A DNA stretch of 64,000 nt from Hydractinia symbiolongicarpus (GCF_029227915.1 NC_079887.1:2542001-2606000), one strand, 5' to 3'; positions 1-14,300 are shown, counted from the stretch's first letter. A program made the numbers and translations. Notes: a model not told the origin generated them from the letters alone.

Positions 1-203
1 GCGTTTTAGTGGTGAAATAATAATTTAAAAAATCGTTTGGGAAATGAGTTTACTCCCTGGGTACTTTCTTGGTATACTTTTGACTATATGGGCCGAGTCC
101 AGGATTTACGGGAAATCGCAGGTTTTTGCTTGCCGGCGATTAAACTTCTTTTATTCAGCGTCTCATCAAAAATGAAAACATTTTTAAAAACTACAAGTCT
201 CAT

Positions 204-3200
204 GCGTTTTAGTGGTGAAAAAGTAATTTAAAAAATCGTTCGGGAAATGAGTTTACTCCCTGGGTACTTTCTTTGTATACTTTTGACTGTACGGGCCAAG
301 CCGGGATTTACGGGAAATCGCGGGTTTTCGTTTGCCGGCGATTAAACTTCTTTTATTCAGCGTCTCATCAAAAATGAAAACATTTTTAAAAATTACAAGT
401 CTTATGCGTTTTAGTGGTGAAAAAATAATTTAAAAAATCGTTCTGGAAATAAGTTTACTCACAGGGTACTTTCTTTGTATACATTCGACTATACGTGCCA
501 AGCCCGGGATTTACGGGAAATCGCGGGTTTTCGTTTGCCGGAGATTAAACTTCTTTCATTCAGCGTCTCATCAAAAATGAAAACATTTTTAAAAACTACA
601 AGACTCATGCGTTTTAGTGGTGAAAAAGTAATTTAAAAAATCGTTCGGGAAATGAGTTTACTCCCTCGGTACTTTCTTTGTATACTTTTGACTATACGGG
701 CCAAGCCCGGGATTTACGGGAAATCGCGGGTTTTCGTTTGCCGGCGATTAAACTTCTTTTATTTAGCGTCTCATCAAAAATGAAAACATTTTTTAAAACT
801 ACTAGTCTCATGGGCTTTAGTGGTGAAAAAATAATTTAAAAGATCGTTCTGGAAATGAGTTTACTCACAGGGTACTTTCTTTGTATACATTCGACTATAC
901 GTGCCAAGCCGGGATTTACGGGAAATCGCGGGTTTTCGTTTGCCAGCGATTAAACTTCTTTTATTTAGCGTCTCATCAAAAATGAAAATATTTTTGAAAA
1001 CTACAAGTCTCATGCGTTTTAGTGGTATAAAAATAATTTAAAAAATCGTTCGGGAAATGAGTTTACTCCCTGGGTACTTTCTTTGTATACTTTTGACTGT
1101 ACGGGCCAAGCCGGGATTTACGGGAAATCGCGGGTTTTCGTTTGCCGGCGATTAAACTTCTTTTATTCAGCGTCTCATCAAAAATGAAAACATTTTTAAA
1201 AACTACAAGTCTTATGCGTTTTAGTGGTGAAAAAATAATTTAAAAAATCGTTCTGGAAATAAGTTTACTCACAGGGTACTTTCTTTGTATACATTCGACT
1301 ATACGTGCCAAGCCCGGGATTTACGGGAAATCGCGGGTTTTCGTTTGCCGGAGATTAAACTTCTTTTATTCAGCGTCTCATCAAAAATGACAACATTTTT
1401 GAAAACTACAAGTCTCATGCGTTTTAGTGGTGAAAAAATAATTTAAAAAATCGTTCGGGAAATGAGTTTACTCCCTGGGTACTTTCTTTGTATACTTTTG
1501 ACTGTACGGGCCAAGCCGGGATTTACGGGAAATCGCGGGTTTTCGTTTGCCGGCGATTAAACTTCTTTTATTCAACGTCTCATCAAAAATGAAAACATTT
1601 TTAAAAATTACAAGTCTTATGCGTTTTAGTGGTGAAAAAATAATTTAAAAAATCGTTCTGGAAATAAGTTTACTCACAGGGTACTTTCTTTGTATACATT
1701 CGACTATACGTGCCAAGCCCGGGATTTACGGGAAATCGAGGGTTTTCGTTTGCCGGAGATTAAACTTCTTTTATTCAGCGTCTCATCAAAAATGAAAACA
1801 TTTTTAAAAACTACAAGTCTCATGCGTTTTAGTGGTGAAAAAATAATTTAAAAAATCGTTCGGGAAATGAGTTTACTCCCTGGGTACTTTCTTTGTATAC
1901 TTTTGAATATACGGTCCAAGCCGGGATTTACGGGAAATCGCGGGTTTTCGTTTGCCGGCGATTAAACTTCTTTTATTCAGCGTCTCATCAAAAATAAAAA
2001 CATTTTTAAAAACTACAAGTCTCATGGGTTTTAGTGGTGAAAAAATAATTTAAAAAAACGTTCTAGAAATGAGTTTACTCACAGGGTACTTTCTTTGTAT
2101 ACATTGGACTATACGTGCCAAGCCCGGGATTTACAAGAAATCGCTGGTTTTCGTTTGCCGGCGATTAAACTTCTTTTATTCAGCGTCTCATCAAAAATGA
2201 AAACATTTTTGAAAACTACAAGTCTCATGCGTTTTAGTGGTAAAAAAATAATTTAAAAAATCGTTCGGGAAATGAGTTTACTCCCTGGGTACTTTTTTTG
2301 TATACTTTTGACTATACGGGCCAAGCCGGGATTTACGGGAAATCGCGGGTTTTCGTTTGCCGGCGATTAAACTTCTTTTACTCAGCGTCTCATCAAAAAT
2401 GAAAGCATTTTAAAAACTACAAGTTTAGGCGTTTTAGTGGTAATAAAATAATTTAAAAAATCGTTCTGGAAATGAGTTTACTCCCTGGGTACTTTCTTTG
2501 TATACTTTTCACTATACGGGCCGAGTCCGGGATTTAGGGAAATCGCAGGTTTTCGTTTGCCGGCGATTAAACTGCTTTTATTCAGCGTCTCATTAAAAAT
2601 GAAAACATTTTTAAAAACTACCAGTCTCATGCGTTTTAGTGGTGAAATAATAATTTAAAAAATCGTTTGGGAAATGAGTTTACTCCCTGGGTACTTTCTT
2701 GGTATACTTTTGACTATATGGGCCGAGTCCAGGATTTACGGGAAATCGCAGGTTTTTGCTTGCCGGCGATTAAACTTCTTTTATTCAGCGTCTCATCAAA
2801 AATGAAAACATTTTTAAAAACTACAAGTCTCATGCGTTTTAGTGGTGAAAAAGTAATTTAAAAAATCGTTCGGGAAATGAGTTTACTCCCTGGGTACTTT
2901 CTTTGTATACCTTTCACTATACGGGCCAAGCCCGGGATTTACGGGAAATCGCGGGTTTTCGTTTGCTGGCGATTAAACTTCTTTTATTCAGCTTCTCATC
3001 AAAAATGAAAACATTTTTGAAAACTACAAGTCTCATGCGTTTTAGTGGTGAAAAAATAATTTAAAAAATCGTTCGGGAAATGAGTTTACTCCCTGGGTAC
3101 TTTCTTTGTATACTTTTGACTATACGGGCCGAGTCTGGGATTTACGGGAAATCGCGGATTTTCGTTTGCCGGCGATTAAACTCCTTTTATTCAGCGTCCC

Positions 3201-3239
3201 ATCAAATATGAAAATCTTTTTGAAAACTACAAGTCTCAT
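204..3239 (+). repeat. 15-monomer block, left copy of a duplication 11,136 bp apart
   Basis: This block matches 11340-14376 at a constant offset of 11,136 bp. Shared rare variants include GTGGTATAAAAATAA at 1023, ATGACAACATTTTTG at 1387, ATTCAACGTC at 1570, GAATATACGGTCC at 1905, CATTGGAC at 2102 and AAGTTTAGGCG at 2422. I noted only a few differences, such as CGCTGG versus CGCGGG near 2153. The match continues past 3239 at offset 10,935, so one monomer (about 3240-3441) is missing from the right copy. Confidence 0.88.
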
Positions 3240-3441
3240 GCGTTTAGTGGTAAAAAAATAATATAAAAAATCGTTCGGAAAATGAGTTTACTCCCTCGGT
3301 ACTTTCTTTTTATACATTCGACTATACGGGCCAAGCCCCGGATTTACGGGAAAACGCGGGATTTCGTTTGCCGGCGATTAAACCTCTTTCATTAAGCGTG
3401 TCATCAAAAATGAAAACATTTTTTAAAACTACAAGTCTCAT

Positions 3442-5060
3442 GCGTTTTAGTGGTGAAAAAATAATATAAAAAATCGTTCGGGAAATGAGTTTACTCCCTG
3501 GGTACTTTCTTTGTATACTTTCGACTATACGGGCCAAGCCCGGGATTTACGGGAAATCGCGGGTTTTCGTTTGCCGGCGATTAAACTTCTTTTATTCAGC
3601 GTCTCATCAAAAATGAAAACATTTTTAAAAACTACAAGTCTCATGCGTTTAGTGGTAAAAAAATAATATAAAAAATCGTTCGGGAAATGAGCTTACTCCC
3701 TGGGTACTTTCTTTGTATACTTTTGACTATACGGCCGAGTCCAGGATTTACGCGAAATCGCAGGTTTTCGTTTGCCGGCGATTAAACTTCTTTTATTCAG
3801 CGTCTCATCAATAATGAAAACATTTTTAAAAACTAAAAGTCTCATGCGTTTTAGTGGTGAAAAAGTAATTTAAAAAATCGTTCGGGAAATGAGTTTACTC
3901 CCTGGGTACACTCTTTGTATACTTTTGACTATACGGGCCAAGCCCGGGATTTACGGGAAATCGCGGGTTTTCGTTTGCCGGCGATTAAACTTCTTTTATT
4001 CAGCTTCTCATCAAAAATGAAAACATTTTTGAAAACTACAAGTCTCATGCGTTTTAGTGGTGAAAAAGTAATTTAAAAAATCGTTCGGGAAATGAGTTTA
4101 CTCCCTGGGTACTTTCTTTGTATACCTTTAACTATACGGGCCAAGCCCGGGATTTACGGGAAATCGCGGGTTTTCGTTTGCTGGCGATTAAACTTCTTTT
4201 ATTCAGCTTCTCATCAAAAATGAAAACATTTTTGAAAACTACAAGTCTCATGCGTTTTAGTGGTGAAAAAATAATTTAAAAAATCGTTCGGGAAATGAGT
4301 TTACTCCCTGGGTACTTTCTTTGTATACTTTTGACTATACGGGCCGAGTCTGGGATTTACGGGAAATCGCAGATTTTCGTTTGCCGGCGATTAAACTCCT
4401 TTTATTCAGCGTCCCATCAAATATGAAAATCTTTTTGAAAACTACAAGTCTCATGCGTTTAGTGGTAAAAAAATAATATAAAAAATCGTTCGGGAAATGA
4501 GTTTACTCCCTCGGTACTTTCTTTGTATACTTTTGACTGTACGGGCCAAGCCCGGGATTTACGGGAAATCGCGGGTTTTCGTTTGCCGGCGATTAAACTT
4601 CTTTTATTCAGCGTCTCATTAAAAATGAAAACATTTTTAAAAACTACTAGTCTCATGGGCTTTAGTGGTGAAAAAATAATTTAAAAAATCGTTCTGGAAA
4701 TGAGTTTACTCACAGGGTACTTTCTTTGTATACATTCGACTATACGTGCCAAGCCGGGATTTACGGGAAATCGCGGGTTTTCGTTTGCCAGCGATTAAAC
4801 TTCTTTTATTTAGCGTCTCATCAAAAATGAAAATATTTTTGAAAACTACAAGTCTCATGCGTTTTAGTGGTATAAAAATAATTTAAAAAATCGTTCGGGA
4901 AATGAGTTTACTCCCTGGGTACTTTCTTTGTATACTTTTGACTGTACGGGCCAAGCCGGGATTTACGGGAAATCGCGGGTTTTCGTTTGCCGGCGATTAA
5001 ACTTCTTTTATTCAGCGTCTCATCAAAAATGAAAACATTTTTAAAAATTACAAGTCTTAT
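3442..5060 (+). repeat. 8-monomer unit X, copy 1 (1,619 bp)
   Basis: Unit X recurs at 6682 and 8301 with offsets of 3,240 and 1,619 bp. Shared rare variants include CGTTTAGTGGTAAAA, GAGCTTACTCCC, TACGGCCGAGTCC, GTACACTCTTTG, CCTTTAACTATACG, TTTGCTGGCG and CCCATCAAATATG. Copy 1 has ATCAATAATG near 3810 where the others have ATCAAAAATG. The last monomer of copy 1 differs from that of copies 2 and 3, because the unit edge lies within a monomer. Confidence 0.9.
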
Positions 5061-6681
5061 GCGTTTTAGTGGTGAAAAAATAATTTAAAAAATCGTTCTG
5101 GAAATAAGTTTACTCACAGGGTACTTTCTTTGTATACATTCGACTATACGGGCCAAGCCCGGGATTTACGGGAAATCGCGGGTTTTCGTTTGCCGGCGAT
5201 TAAACTTCTTTTATTCAGCTTCTCATCAAAAATGAAAACATTTTTGAAAACTACAAGTCTCATGCGTTTTAGTGGTGAAAAAGTAATTTAAAAAATCGTT
5301 CGGGAAATGAGTTTACTCCCTGGGTACTTTCTTTGTATACCTTTAACTATACGGGCCAAGCCCGGGATTTACGGGAAATCGCGGGTTTTCGTTTGCTGGC
5401 GATTAAACTTCTTTTATTCAGCTTCTCATCAAAAATGAAAACATTTTTGAAAACTACAAGTCTCATGCGTTTTAGTGGTGAAAAAATAATTTAAAAAATC
5501 GTTCGGGAAATGAGTTTACTCCCTGGGTACTTTCTTTGTATACTTTTGACTATACGGGCCGAGTCTGGGATTTACGGGAAATCGCGGATTTTCGTTTGCC
5601 GGCGATTAAACTCCTTTTATTCAGCGTCCCATCAATTATGAAAATCTTTTTGAAAACTACAAGTCTCATGCGTTTAGTGGTAAAAAAATAATATAAAAAA
5701 TCGTTCGGAAAATGAGTTTACTCCCTCGGTACTTTCTTTTTATACATTCGACTATACGGGCCAAGCCCCGGATTTACGGGAAAACGCGGGATTTCGTTTG
5801 CCGGCGATTAAACCTCTTTCATTAAGCGTCTCATCAAAAATGAAAACATTTTTTAAAACTACAAGTCTCATGCGTTTTAGTGGTGAAAAAATAATATAAA
5901 AAATCGTTCGGGAAATGAGTTTACTCCCTGGGTACTTTCTTTGTATACTTTCGACTATACGGGCCAAGCCCGGGATTTACGGGAAATCGCGGGTTTTCGT
6001 TTGCCGGAGATTAAACTTCTTTTATTCAGCGTCTCATCAAAAATGAAAACATTTTTAAAAACTACAAGACTCATGCGTTTTAGTGGTGAAAAAGTAATTT
6101 AAAAAATCGTTCGGGAAATGAGTTTACTCCCTCGGTACTTTCTTTGTATACTTTTGACTGTACGGGCCAAGCCCGGGATTTACGGGAAATCGCGGGTTTT
6201 CGTTTGCCGGCGACTAAACTTCTTTTATTCAGCGTCTCATTAAAAATGAAAACATTTTTAAAAACTACTAGTCTCATGGGCTTTAGTGGTGAAAAAATAA
6301 TTTAAAAAATCGTTCTGGAAATGAGTTTACTCACAGGGTACTTTCTTTGTATACATTCGACTATACGTGCCAAGCCGGGATTTACGGGAAATCGCGGGTT
6401 TTCGTTTGCCAGCGATTAAACTTCTTTTATTTAGCGTCTCATCAAAAATGAAAATATTTTTGAAAACTACAAGTCTCATGCGTTTTAGTGGTATAAAAAT
6501 AATTTAAAAAATCGTTCGGGAAATGAGTTTACTCCCTGGGTACTTTCTTTGTATACTTTTGACTGTACGGGCCAAGCTGGGATTTACGGGAAATCGCGGG
6601 TTTTCGTTTGCCGGCGATTAAACCTCTTTCATTAAGCGTGTCATCAAAAATGAAAACATTTTTTAAAACTACAAGTCTCAT
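5061..6681 (+). repeat. 8-monomer unit Y, copy 1 (1,621 bp)
   Basis: Unit Y follows X and recurs from 9920. The stretch 3,37x-6,37x matches 8,22x-11,23x at offset 4,859. Y is related to X in its middle (GCTGGCG, GTCTGGG, CGTTTAGTGGTAAAA) but has its own markers, such as CCCATCAATTATG at 5634 and 10493 and CTATTAAACC-type monomers with CCCCGGATTTACGGG. At about 6,590 it passes within a monomer into the next X copy. Confidence 0.85.
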
Positions 6682-8300
6682 GCGTTTTAGTGGTGAAAAA
6701 ATAATATAAAAAATCGTTCGGGAAATGAGTTTACTCCCTGGGTACTTTCTTTGTATACTTTCGACTATACGGGCCAAGCCCGGGATTTACGGGAAATCGC
6801 GGGTTTTCGTTTGCCGGCGATTAAACTTCTTTTATTCAGCGTCTCATCAAAAATGAAAACATTTTTAAAAACTACAAGTCTCATGCGTTTAGTGGTAAAA
6901 AAATAATATAAAAAATCGTTCGGGAAATGAGCTTACTCCCTGGGTACTTTCTTTGTATACTTTTGACTATACGGCCGAGTCCAGGATTTACGCGAAATCG
7001 CAGGTTTTCGTTTGCCGGCGATTAAACTTCTTTTATTCAGCGTCTCATCAAAAATGAAAACATTTTTAAAAACTAAAAGTCTCATGCGTTTTAGTGGTGA
7101 AAAAGTAATTTAAAAAATCGTTCGGGAAATGAGTTTACTCCCTGGGTACACTCTTTGTATACTTTTGACTATACGGGCCAAGCCCGGGATTTACGGGAAA
7201 TCGCGGGTTTTCGTTTGCCGGCGATTAAACTTCTTTTATTCAGCTTCTCATCAAAAATGAAAACATTTTTGAAAACTACAAGTCTCATGCGTTTTAGTGG
7301 TGAAAAAGTAATTTAAAAAATCGTTCGGGAAATGAGTTTACTCCCTGGGTACTTTCTTTGTATACCTTTAACTATACGGGCCAAGCCCGGGATTTACGGG
7401 AAATCGCGGGTTTTCGTTTGCTGGCGATTAAACTTCTTTTATTCAGCTTCTCATCAAAAATGAAAACATTTTTGAAAACTACAAGTCTCATGCGTTTTAG
7501 TGGTGAAAAAATAATTTAAAAAATCGTTCGGGAAATGAGTTTACTCCCTGGGTACTTTCTTTGTATACTTTTGACTATACGGGCCGAGTCTGGGATTTAC
7601 GGGAAATCGCAGATTTTCGTTTGCCGGCGATTAAACTCCTTTTATTCAGCGTCCCATCAAATATGAAAATCTTTTTGAAAACTACAAGTCTCATGCGTTT
7701 AGTGGTAAAAAAATAATATAAAAAATCGTTCGGGAAATGAGTTTACTCCCTCGGTACTTTCTTTGTATACTTTTGACTGTACGGGCCAAGCCCGGGATTT
7801 ACGGGAAATCGCGGGTTTTCGTTTGCCGGCGATTAAACTTCTTTTATTCAGCGTCTCATTAAAAATGAAAACATTTTTAAAAACTACTAGTCTCATGGGC
7901 TTTAGTGGTGAAAAAATAATTTAAAAAATCGTTCTGGAAATGAGTTTACTCACAGGGTACTTTCTTTGTATACATTCGACTATACGTGCCAAGCCGGGAT
8001 TTACGGGAAATCGCGGGTTTTCGTTTGCCAGCGATTAAACTTCTTTTATTTAGCGTCTCATCAAAAATGAAAATATTTTTGAAAACTACAAGTCTCATGC
8101 GTTTTAGTGGTATAAAAATAATTTAAAAAATCGTTCGGGAAATGAGTTTACTCCCTGGGTACTTTCTTTGTATACTTTTGACTGTACGGGCCAAGCTGGG
8201 ATTTACGGGAAATCGCGGGTTTTCGTTTGCCGGCGATTAAACCTCTTTCATTAAGCGTGTCATCAAAAATGAAAACATTTTTTAAAACTACAAGTCTCAT
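6682..8300 (+). repeat. 8-monomer unit X, copy 2 (1,619 bp)
   Basis: It is nearly identical to copy 3 that follows. Both are preceded by a hybrid monomer carrying AAGCTGGGATT (6574 and 8194), whose left part matches the monomer at 4859 and whose right part (AAACCTCTTTCATTAAGCGTGTC) matches the monomer before 3442. This shared hybrid is the footprint of the exchange that made the tandem X-X pair. Confidence 0.9.
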
Positions 8301-9919
8301 GCGTTTTAGTGGTGAAAAAATAATATAAAAAATCGTTCGGGAAATGAGTTTACTCCCTGGGTACTTTCTTTGTATACTTTCGACTATACGGGCCAAGCCC
8401 GGGATTTACGGGAAATCGCGGGTTTTCGTTTGCCGGCGATTAAACTTCTTTTATTCAGCGTCTCATCAAAAATGAAAACATTTTTAAAAACTACAAGTCT
8501 CATGCGTTTAGTGGTAAAAAAATAATATAAAAAATCGTTCGGGAAATGAGCTTACTCCCTGGGTACTTTCTTTGTATACTTTTGACTATACGGCCGAGTC
8601 CAGGATTTACGCGAAATCGCAGGTTTTCGTTTGCCGGCGATTAAACTTCTTTTATTCAGCGTCTCATCAAAAATGAAAACATTTTTAAAAACTAAAAGTC
8701 TCATGCGTTTTAGTGGTGAAAAAGTAATTTAAAAAATCGTTCGGGAAATGAGTTTACTCCCTGGGTACACTCTTTGTATACTTTTGACTATACGGGCCAA
8801 GCCCGGGATTTACGGGAAATCGCGGGTTTTCGTTTGCCGGCGATTAAACTTCTTTTATTCAGCTTCTCATCAAAAATGAAAACATTTTTGAAAACTACAA
8901 GTCTCATGCGTTTTAGTGGTGAAAAAGTAATTTAAAAAATCGTTCGGGAAATGAGTTTACTCCCTGGGTACTTTCTTTGTATACCTTTAACTATACGGGC
9001 CAAGCCCGGGATTTACGGGAAATCGCGGGTTTTCGTTTGCTGGCGATTAAACTTCTTTTATTCAGCTTCTCATCAAAAATGAAAACATTTTTGAAAACTA
9101 CAAGTCTCATGCGTTTTAGTGGTGAAAAAATAATTTAAAAAATCGTTCGGGAAATGAGTTTACTCCCTGGGTACTTTCTTTGTATACTTTTGACTATACG
9201 GGCCGAGTCTGGGATTTACGGGAAATCGCAGATTTTCGTTTGCCGGCGATTAAACTCCTTTTATTCAGCGTCCCATCAAATATGAAAATCTTTTTGAAAA
9301 CTACAAGTCTCATGCGTTTAGTGGTAAAAAAATAATATAAAAAATCGTTCGGGAAATGAGTTTACTCCCTCGGTACTTTCTTTGTATACTTTTGACTGTA
9401 CGGGCCAAGCCCGGGATTTACGGGAAATCGCGGGTTTTCGTTTGCCGGCGATTAAACTTCTTTTATTCAGCGTCTCATTAAAAATGAAAACATTTTTAAA
9501 AACTACTAGTCTCATGGGCTTTAGTGGTGAAAAAATAATTTAAAAAATCGTTCTGGAAATGAGTTTACTCACAGGGTACTTTCTTTGTATACATTCGACT
9601 ATACGTGCCAAGCCGGGATTTACGGGAAATCGCGGGTTTTCGTTTGCCAGCGATTAAACTTCTTTTATTTAGCGTCTCATCAAAAATGAAAATATTTTTG
9701 AAAACTACAAGTCTCATGCGTTTTAGTGGTATAAAAATAATTTAAAAAATCGTTCGGGAAATGAGTTTACTCCCTGGGTACTTTCTTTGTATACTTTTGA
9801 CTGTACGGGCCAAGCCGGGATTTACGGGAAATCGCGGGTTTTCGTTTGCCGGCGATTAAACTTCTTTTATTCAGCGTCTCATCAAAAATGAAAACATTTT
9901 TAAAAATTACAAGTCTTAT
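8301..9919 (+). repeat. 8-monomer unit X, copy 3 (1,619 bp)
   Basis: It repeats copy 2 with no difference that I noticed over most of its length, then exits into unit Y the way copy 1 does: its last monomer has AAGCCGGG and TTTTTAAAAATTACAAGTC, as copy 1 has. The order across 3442-11235 is therefore X-Y-X-X-Y. Confidence 0.9.
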
Positions 9920-11235
9920 GCGTTTTAGTGGTGAAAAAATAATTTAAAAAATCGTTCTGGAAATAAGTTTACTCACAGGGTACTTTCTTTGTATACATTC
10001 GACTATACGGGCCAAGCCCGGGATTTACGGGAAATCGCGGGTTTTCGTTTGCCGGCGATTAAACTTCTTTTATTCAGCTTCTCATCAAAAATGAAAACAT
10101 TTTTGAAAACTACAAGTCTCATGCGTTTTAGTGGTGAAAAAGTAATTTAAAAAATCGTTCGGGAAATGAGTTTACTCCCTGGGTACTTTCTTTGTATACC
10201 TTTAACTATACGGGCCAAGCCCGGGATTTACGGGAAATCGCGGGTTTTCGTTTGCTGGCGATTAAACTTCTTTTATTCAGCTTCTCATCAAAAATGAAAA
10301 CATTTTTGAAAACTACAAGTCTCATGCGTTTTAGTGGTGAAAAAATAATTTAAAAAATCGTTCGGGAAATGAGTTTACTCCCTGGGTACTTTCTTTGTAT
10401 ACTTTTGACTATACGGGCCGAGTCTGGGATTTACGGGAAATCGCGGATTTTCGTTTGCCGGCGATTAAACTCCTTTTATTCAGCGTCCCATCAATTATGA
10501 AAATCTTTTTGAAAACTACAAGTCTCATGCGTTTAGTGGTAAAAAAATAATATAAAAAATCGTTCGGAAAATGAGTTTACTCCCTCGGTACTTTCTTTTT
10601 ATACATTCGACTATACGGGCCAAGCCCCGGATTTACGGGAAAACGCGGGATTTCGTTTGCCGGCGATTAAACCTCTTTCATTAAGCGTCTCATCAAAAAT
10701 GAAAACATTTTTTAAAACTACAAGTCTCATGCGTTTTAGTGGTGAAAAAATAATATAAAAAATCGTTCGGGAAATGAGTTTACTCCCTGGGTACTTTCTT
10801 TGTATACTTTCGACTATACGGGCCAAGCCCGGGATTTACGGGAAATCGCGGGTTTTCGTTTGCCGGAGATTAAACTTCTTTTATTCAGCGTCTCATCAAA
10901 AATGAAAACATTTTTAAAAACTACAAGACTCATGCGTTTTAGTGGTGAAAAAGTAATTTAAAAAATCGTTCGGGAAATGAGTTTACTCCCTCGGTACTTT
11001 CTTTGTATACTTTTGACTGTACGGGCCAAGCCCGGGATTTACGGGAAATCGCGGGTTTTCGTTTGCCGGCGATTAAACTTCTTTTATTCAGCGTCTCATT
11101 AAAAATGAAAACATTTTTAAAAACTACTAGTCTCATGGGCTTTAGTGGTGAAAAAATAATTTAAAAAATCGTTCTGGAAATGAGTTTACTCACAGGGTAC
11201 TTTCTTTGTATACATTCGACTATACGTGCCAAGCC
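9920..11235 (+). repeat. Unit Y, copy 2, partial
   Basis: It matches 5061-6376 at offset 4,859 and leaves the alignment within a monomer near 11,235, where the right copy reads CCAAGCCCGGG and GCCGGAGATT while the left copy reads CCAAGCCGGG and GCCAGCGATT. Beyond that point the sequence passes into the 11340-14376 block. Confidence 0.85.
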
Positions 11236-11339
11236 CGGGATTTACGGGAAATCGCGGGTTTTCGTTTGCCGGAGATTAAACTTCTTTTATTCAGCGTCTC
11301 TTCAAAAATGAAAACATTTTTGAAAACTACAAGTCTCAT

Positions 11340-14300
11340 GCGTTTTAGTGGTGAAAAAATAATTTAAAAAATCGTTCGGGAAATGAGTTTACTCCCTGGG
11401 TACTTTCTTTGTATACTTTTGACTGTACGGGCCAAGCCGGGATTTACGGGAAATCGCGGGTTTTCGTTTGCCGGCGATTAAACTTCTTTTATTCAGCGTC
11501 TCATCAAAAATGAAAACATTTTTAAAAATTACAAGTCTTATGCGTTTTAGTGGTGAAAAAATAATTTAAAAAATCGTTCTGGAAATAAGTTTACTCACAG
11601 GGTACTTTCTTTGTATACATTCGACTATACGTGCCAAGCCCGGGATTTACGGGAAATCGCGGGTTTTCGTTTGCCGGAGATTAAACTTCTTTTATTCAGC
11701 GTCTCATCAAAAATGAAAACATTTTTAAAAACTACAAGACTCATGCGTTTTAGTGGTGAAAAAGTAATTTAAAAAATCGTTCGGGAAATGAGTTTACTCC
11801 CTCGGTACTTTCTTTGTATACTTTTGACTATACGGGTCAAGCCCGGGATTTACGGGAAATCGCGGGTTTTCGTTTGCCGGCGATTAAACTTCTTTTATTC
11901 AGCGTTTCATTAAAAATGAAAACATTTTTAAAAACTACTAGTCTCATGGGCTTTAGTGGTGAAAAAATAATTTAAAAAATCGTTCTGGAAATGAGTTTAC
12001 TCACAGGGTACTTTCTTTGTATACATTCGACTATACGTGCCAAGCCGGGATTTACGGGAAATCGCGGGTTTTCGTTTGCCAGCGATTAAACTTCTTTTAT
12101 TTAGCGTCTCATCAAAAATGAAAATATTTTTGAAAACTACAAGTCTCATGCGTTTTAGTGGTATAAAAATAATTTAAAAAATCGTTCGGGAAATGAGTTT
12201 ACTCCCTGGGTACTTTCTTTGTATACTTTTGACTGTACGGGCCAAGCCGGGATTTACGGGAAATCGCGGGTTTTCGTTTGCCGGCGATTAAACTTCTTTT
12301 ATTCAGCGTCTCATCAAAAATGAAAACATTTTTAAAAACTACAAGTCTTATGCGTTTTAGTGGTGAAAAAATAATTTAAAAAATCGTTCTGGAAATAAGT
12401 TTACTCACAGGGTACTTTCTTTGTATACATTCGACTATACGTGCCAAGCCCGGGATTTACGGGAAATCGCGGGTTTTCGTTTGCCGGAGATTAAACTTCT
12501 TTTATTCAGCGTCTCATCAAAAATGACAACATTTTTGAAAACTACAAGTCTCATGCGTTTTAGTGGTGAAAAAATAATTTAAAAAATCGTTCGGGAAATG
12601 AGTTTACTCCCTGGGTACTTTCTTTGTATACTTTTGACTGTACGGGCCAAGCCGGGATTTACGGGAAATCGCGGGTTTTCGTTTGCCGGCGATTAAACTT
12701 CTTTTATTCAACGTCTCATCAAAAATGAAAACATTTTTAAAAATTACAAGTCTTATGCGTTTTAGTGGTGAAAAAATAATTTAAAAAATCGTTCTGGAAA
12801 TAAGTTTACTCACAGGGTACTTTCTTTGTATACATTCGACTATACGTGCCAAGCCCGGGATTTACGGGAAATCGAGGGTTTTCGTTTGCCGGAGATTAAA
12901 CTTCTTTTATTCAGCGTCTCATCAAAAATGAAAACATTTTTAAAAACTACAAGTCTCATGCGTTTTAGTGGTGAAAAAATAATTTAAAAAATCGTTCGGG
13001 AAATGAGTTTACTCCCTGGGTACTTTCTTTGTATACTTTTGAATATACGGTCCAAGCCGGGATTTACGGGAAATCGCGGGTTTTCGTTTGCCGGCGATTA
13101 AACTTCTTTTATTCAGCGTCTCATCAAAAATAAAAACATTTTTAAAAACTACAAGTCTCATGGGTTTTAGTGGTGAAAAAATAATTTAAAAAAACGTTCT
13201 AGAAATGAGTTTACTCACAGGGTACTTTCTTTGTATACATTGGACTATACGTGCCAAGCCCGGGATTTACAAGAAATCGCGGGTTTTCGTTTGCCGGCGA
13301 TTAAACTTCTTTTATTCAGCGTCTCATCAAAAATGAAAACATTTTTGAAAACTACAAGTCTCATGCGTTTTAGTGGTAAAAAAATAATTTAAAAAATCGT
13401 TCGGGAAATGAGTTTACTCCCTGGGTACTTTTTTTGTATACTTTTGACTATACGGGCCAAGCCGGGATTTACGGGAAATCGCGGGTTTTCGTTTGCCGGC
13501 GATTAAACTTCTTTTACTCAGCGTCTCATCAAAAATGAAAGCATTTTAAAAACTACAAGTTTAGGCGTTTTAGTGGTGAAAAAATAATTTAAAAAATCGT
13601 TCTGGAAATGAGTTTACTCCCTGGGTACTTTCTTTGTATACTTTTGACTATACGGGCCGAGTCCGGGATTTAGGGAAATCGCTGGTTTTCGTTTGCCGGC
13701 GATTAAACTGCTTTTATTCAGCGTCTCATTAAAAATGAAAACATTTTTAAAAACTACCAGTCTCATGCGTTTTAGTGGTGAAATAATAATTTAAAAAATC
13801 GTTTGGGAAATGAGTTTACTCCCTGGGTACTTTCTTGGTATACTTTTGACTATATGGGCCGAGTCCAGGATTTACGGGAAATCGCAGGTTTTTGCTTGCC
13901 GGCGATTAAACTTCTTTTATTCAGCGTCTCATCAAAAATGAAAACATTTTTAAAAACTACAAGTCTCATGCGTTTTAGTGGTGAAAAAGTAATTTAAAAA
14001 ATCGTTCGGGAAATGAGTTTACTCCCTGGGTACTTTCTTTGTATACCTTTAACTATACGGGCCAAGCCCGGGATTTACGGGAAATCGCGGGTTTTCGTTT
14101 GCTGGCGATTAAACTTCTTTTATTCAGCTTCTCATCAAAAATGAAAACATTTTTGAAAACTACAAGTCTCATGCGTTTTAGTGGTGAAAAAATAATTTAA
14201 AAAATCGTTCGGGAAATGAGTTTACTCCCTGGGTACTTTCTTTGTATACTTTTGACTATACGGGCCGAGTCTGGGATTTACGGGAAATCGCGGATTTTCG

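Noticed and set aside
1021-1040. TATA-box-like GTATAAAAATAA in some monomers (1023, 4868, 8108, 12161)
   Set aside because: It arises from a single change of GTGAAAAAATAA inside the satellite and has no promoter context. It is useful only as a duplication marker.
3322-3537. 71- to 82-residue open frames on the - strand, recurring through 1-30 kb
   Set aside because: They are the same satellite read in reverse. Substitutions between copies fall without regard to codon position, and lengths change with single-base differences. Not genes.
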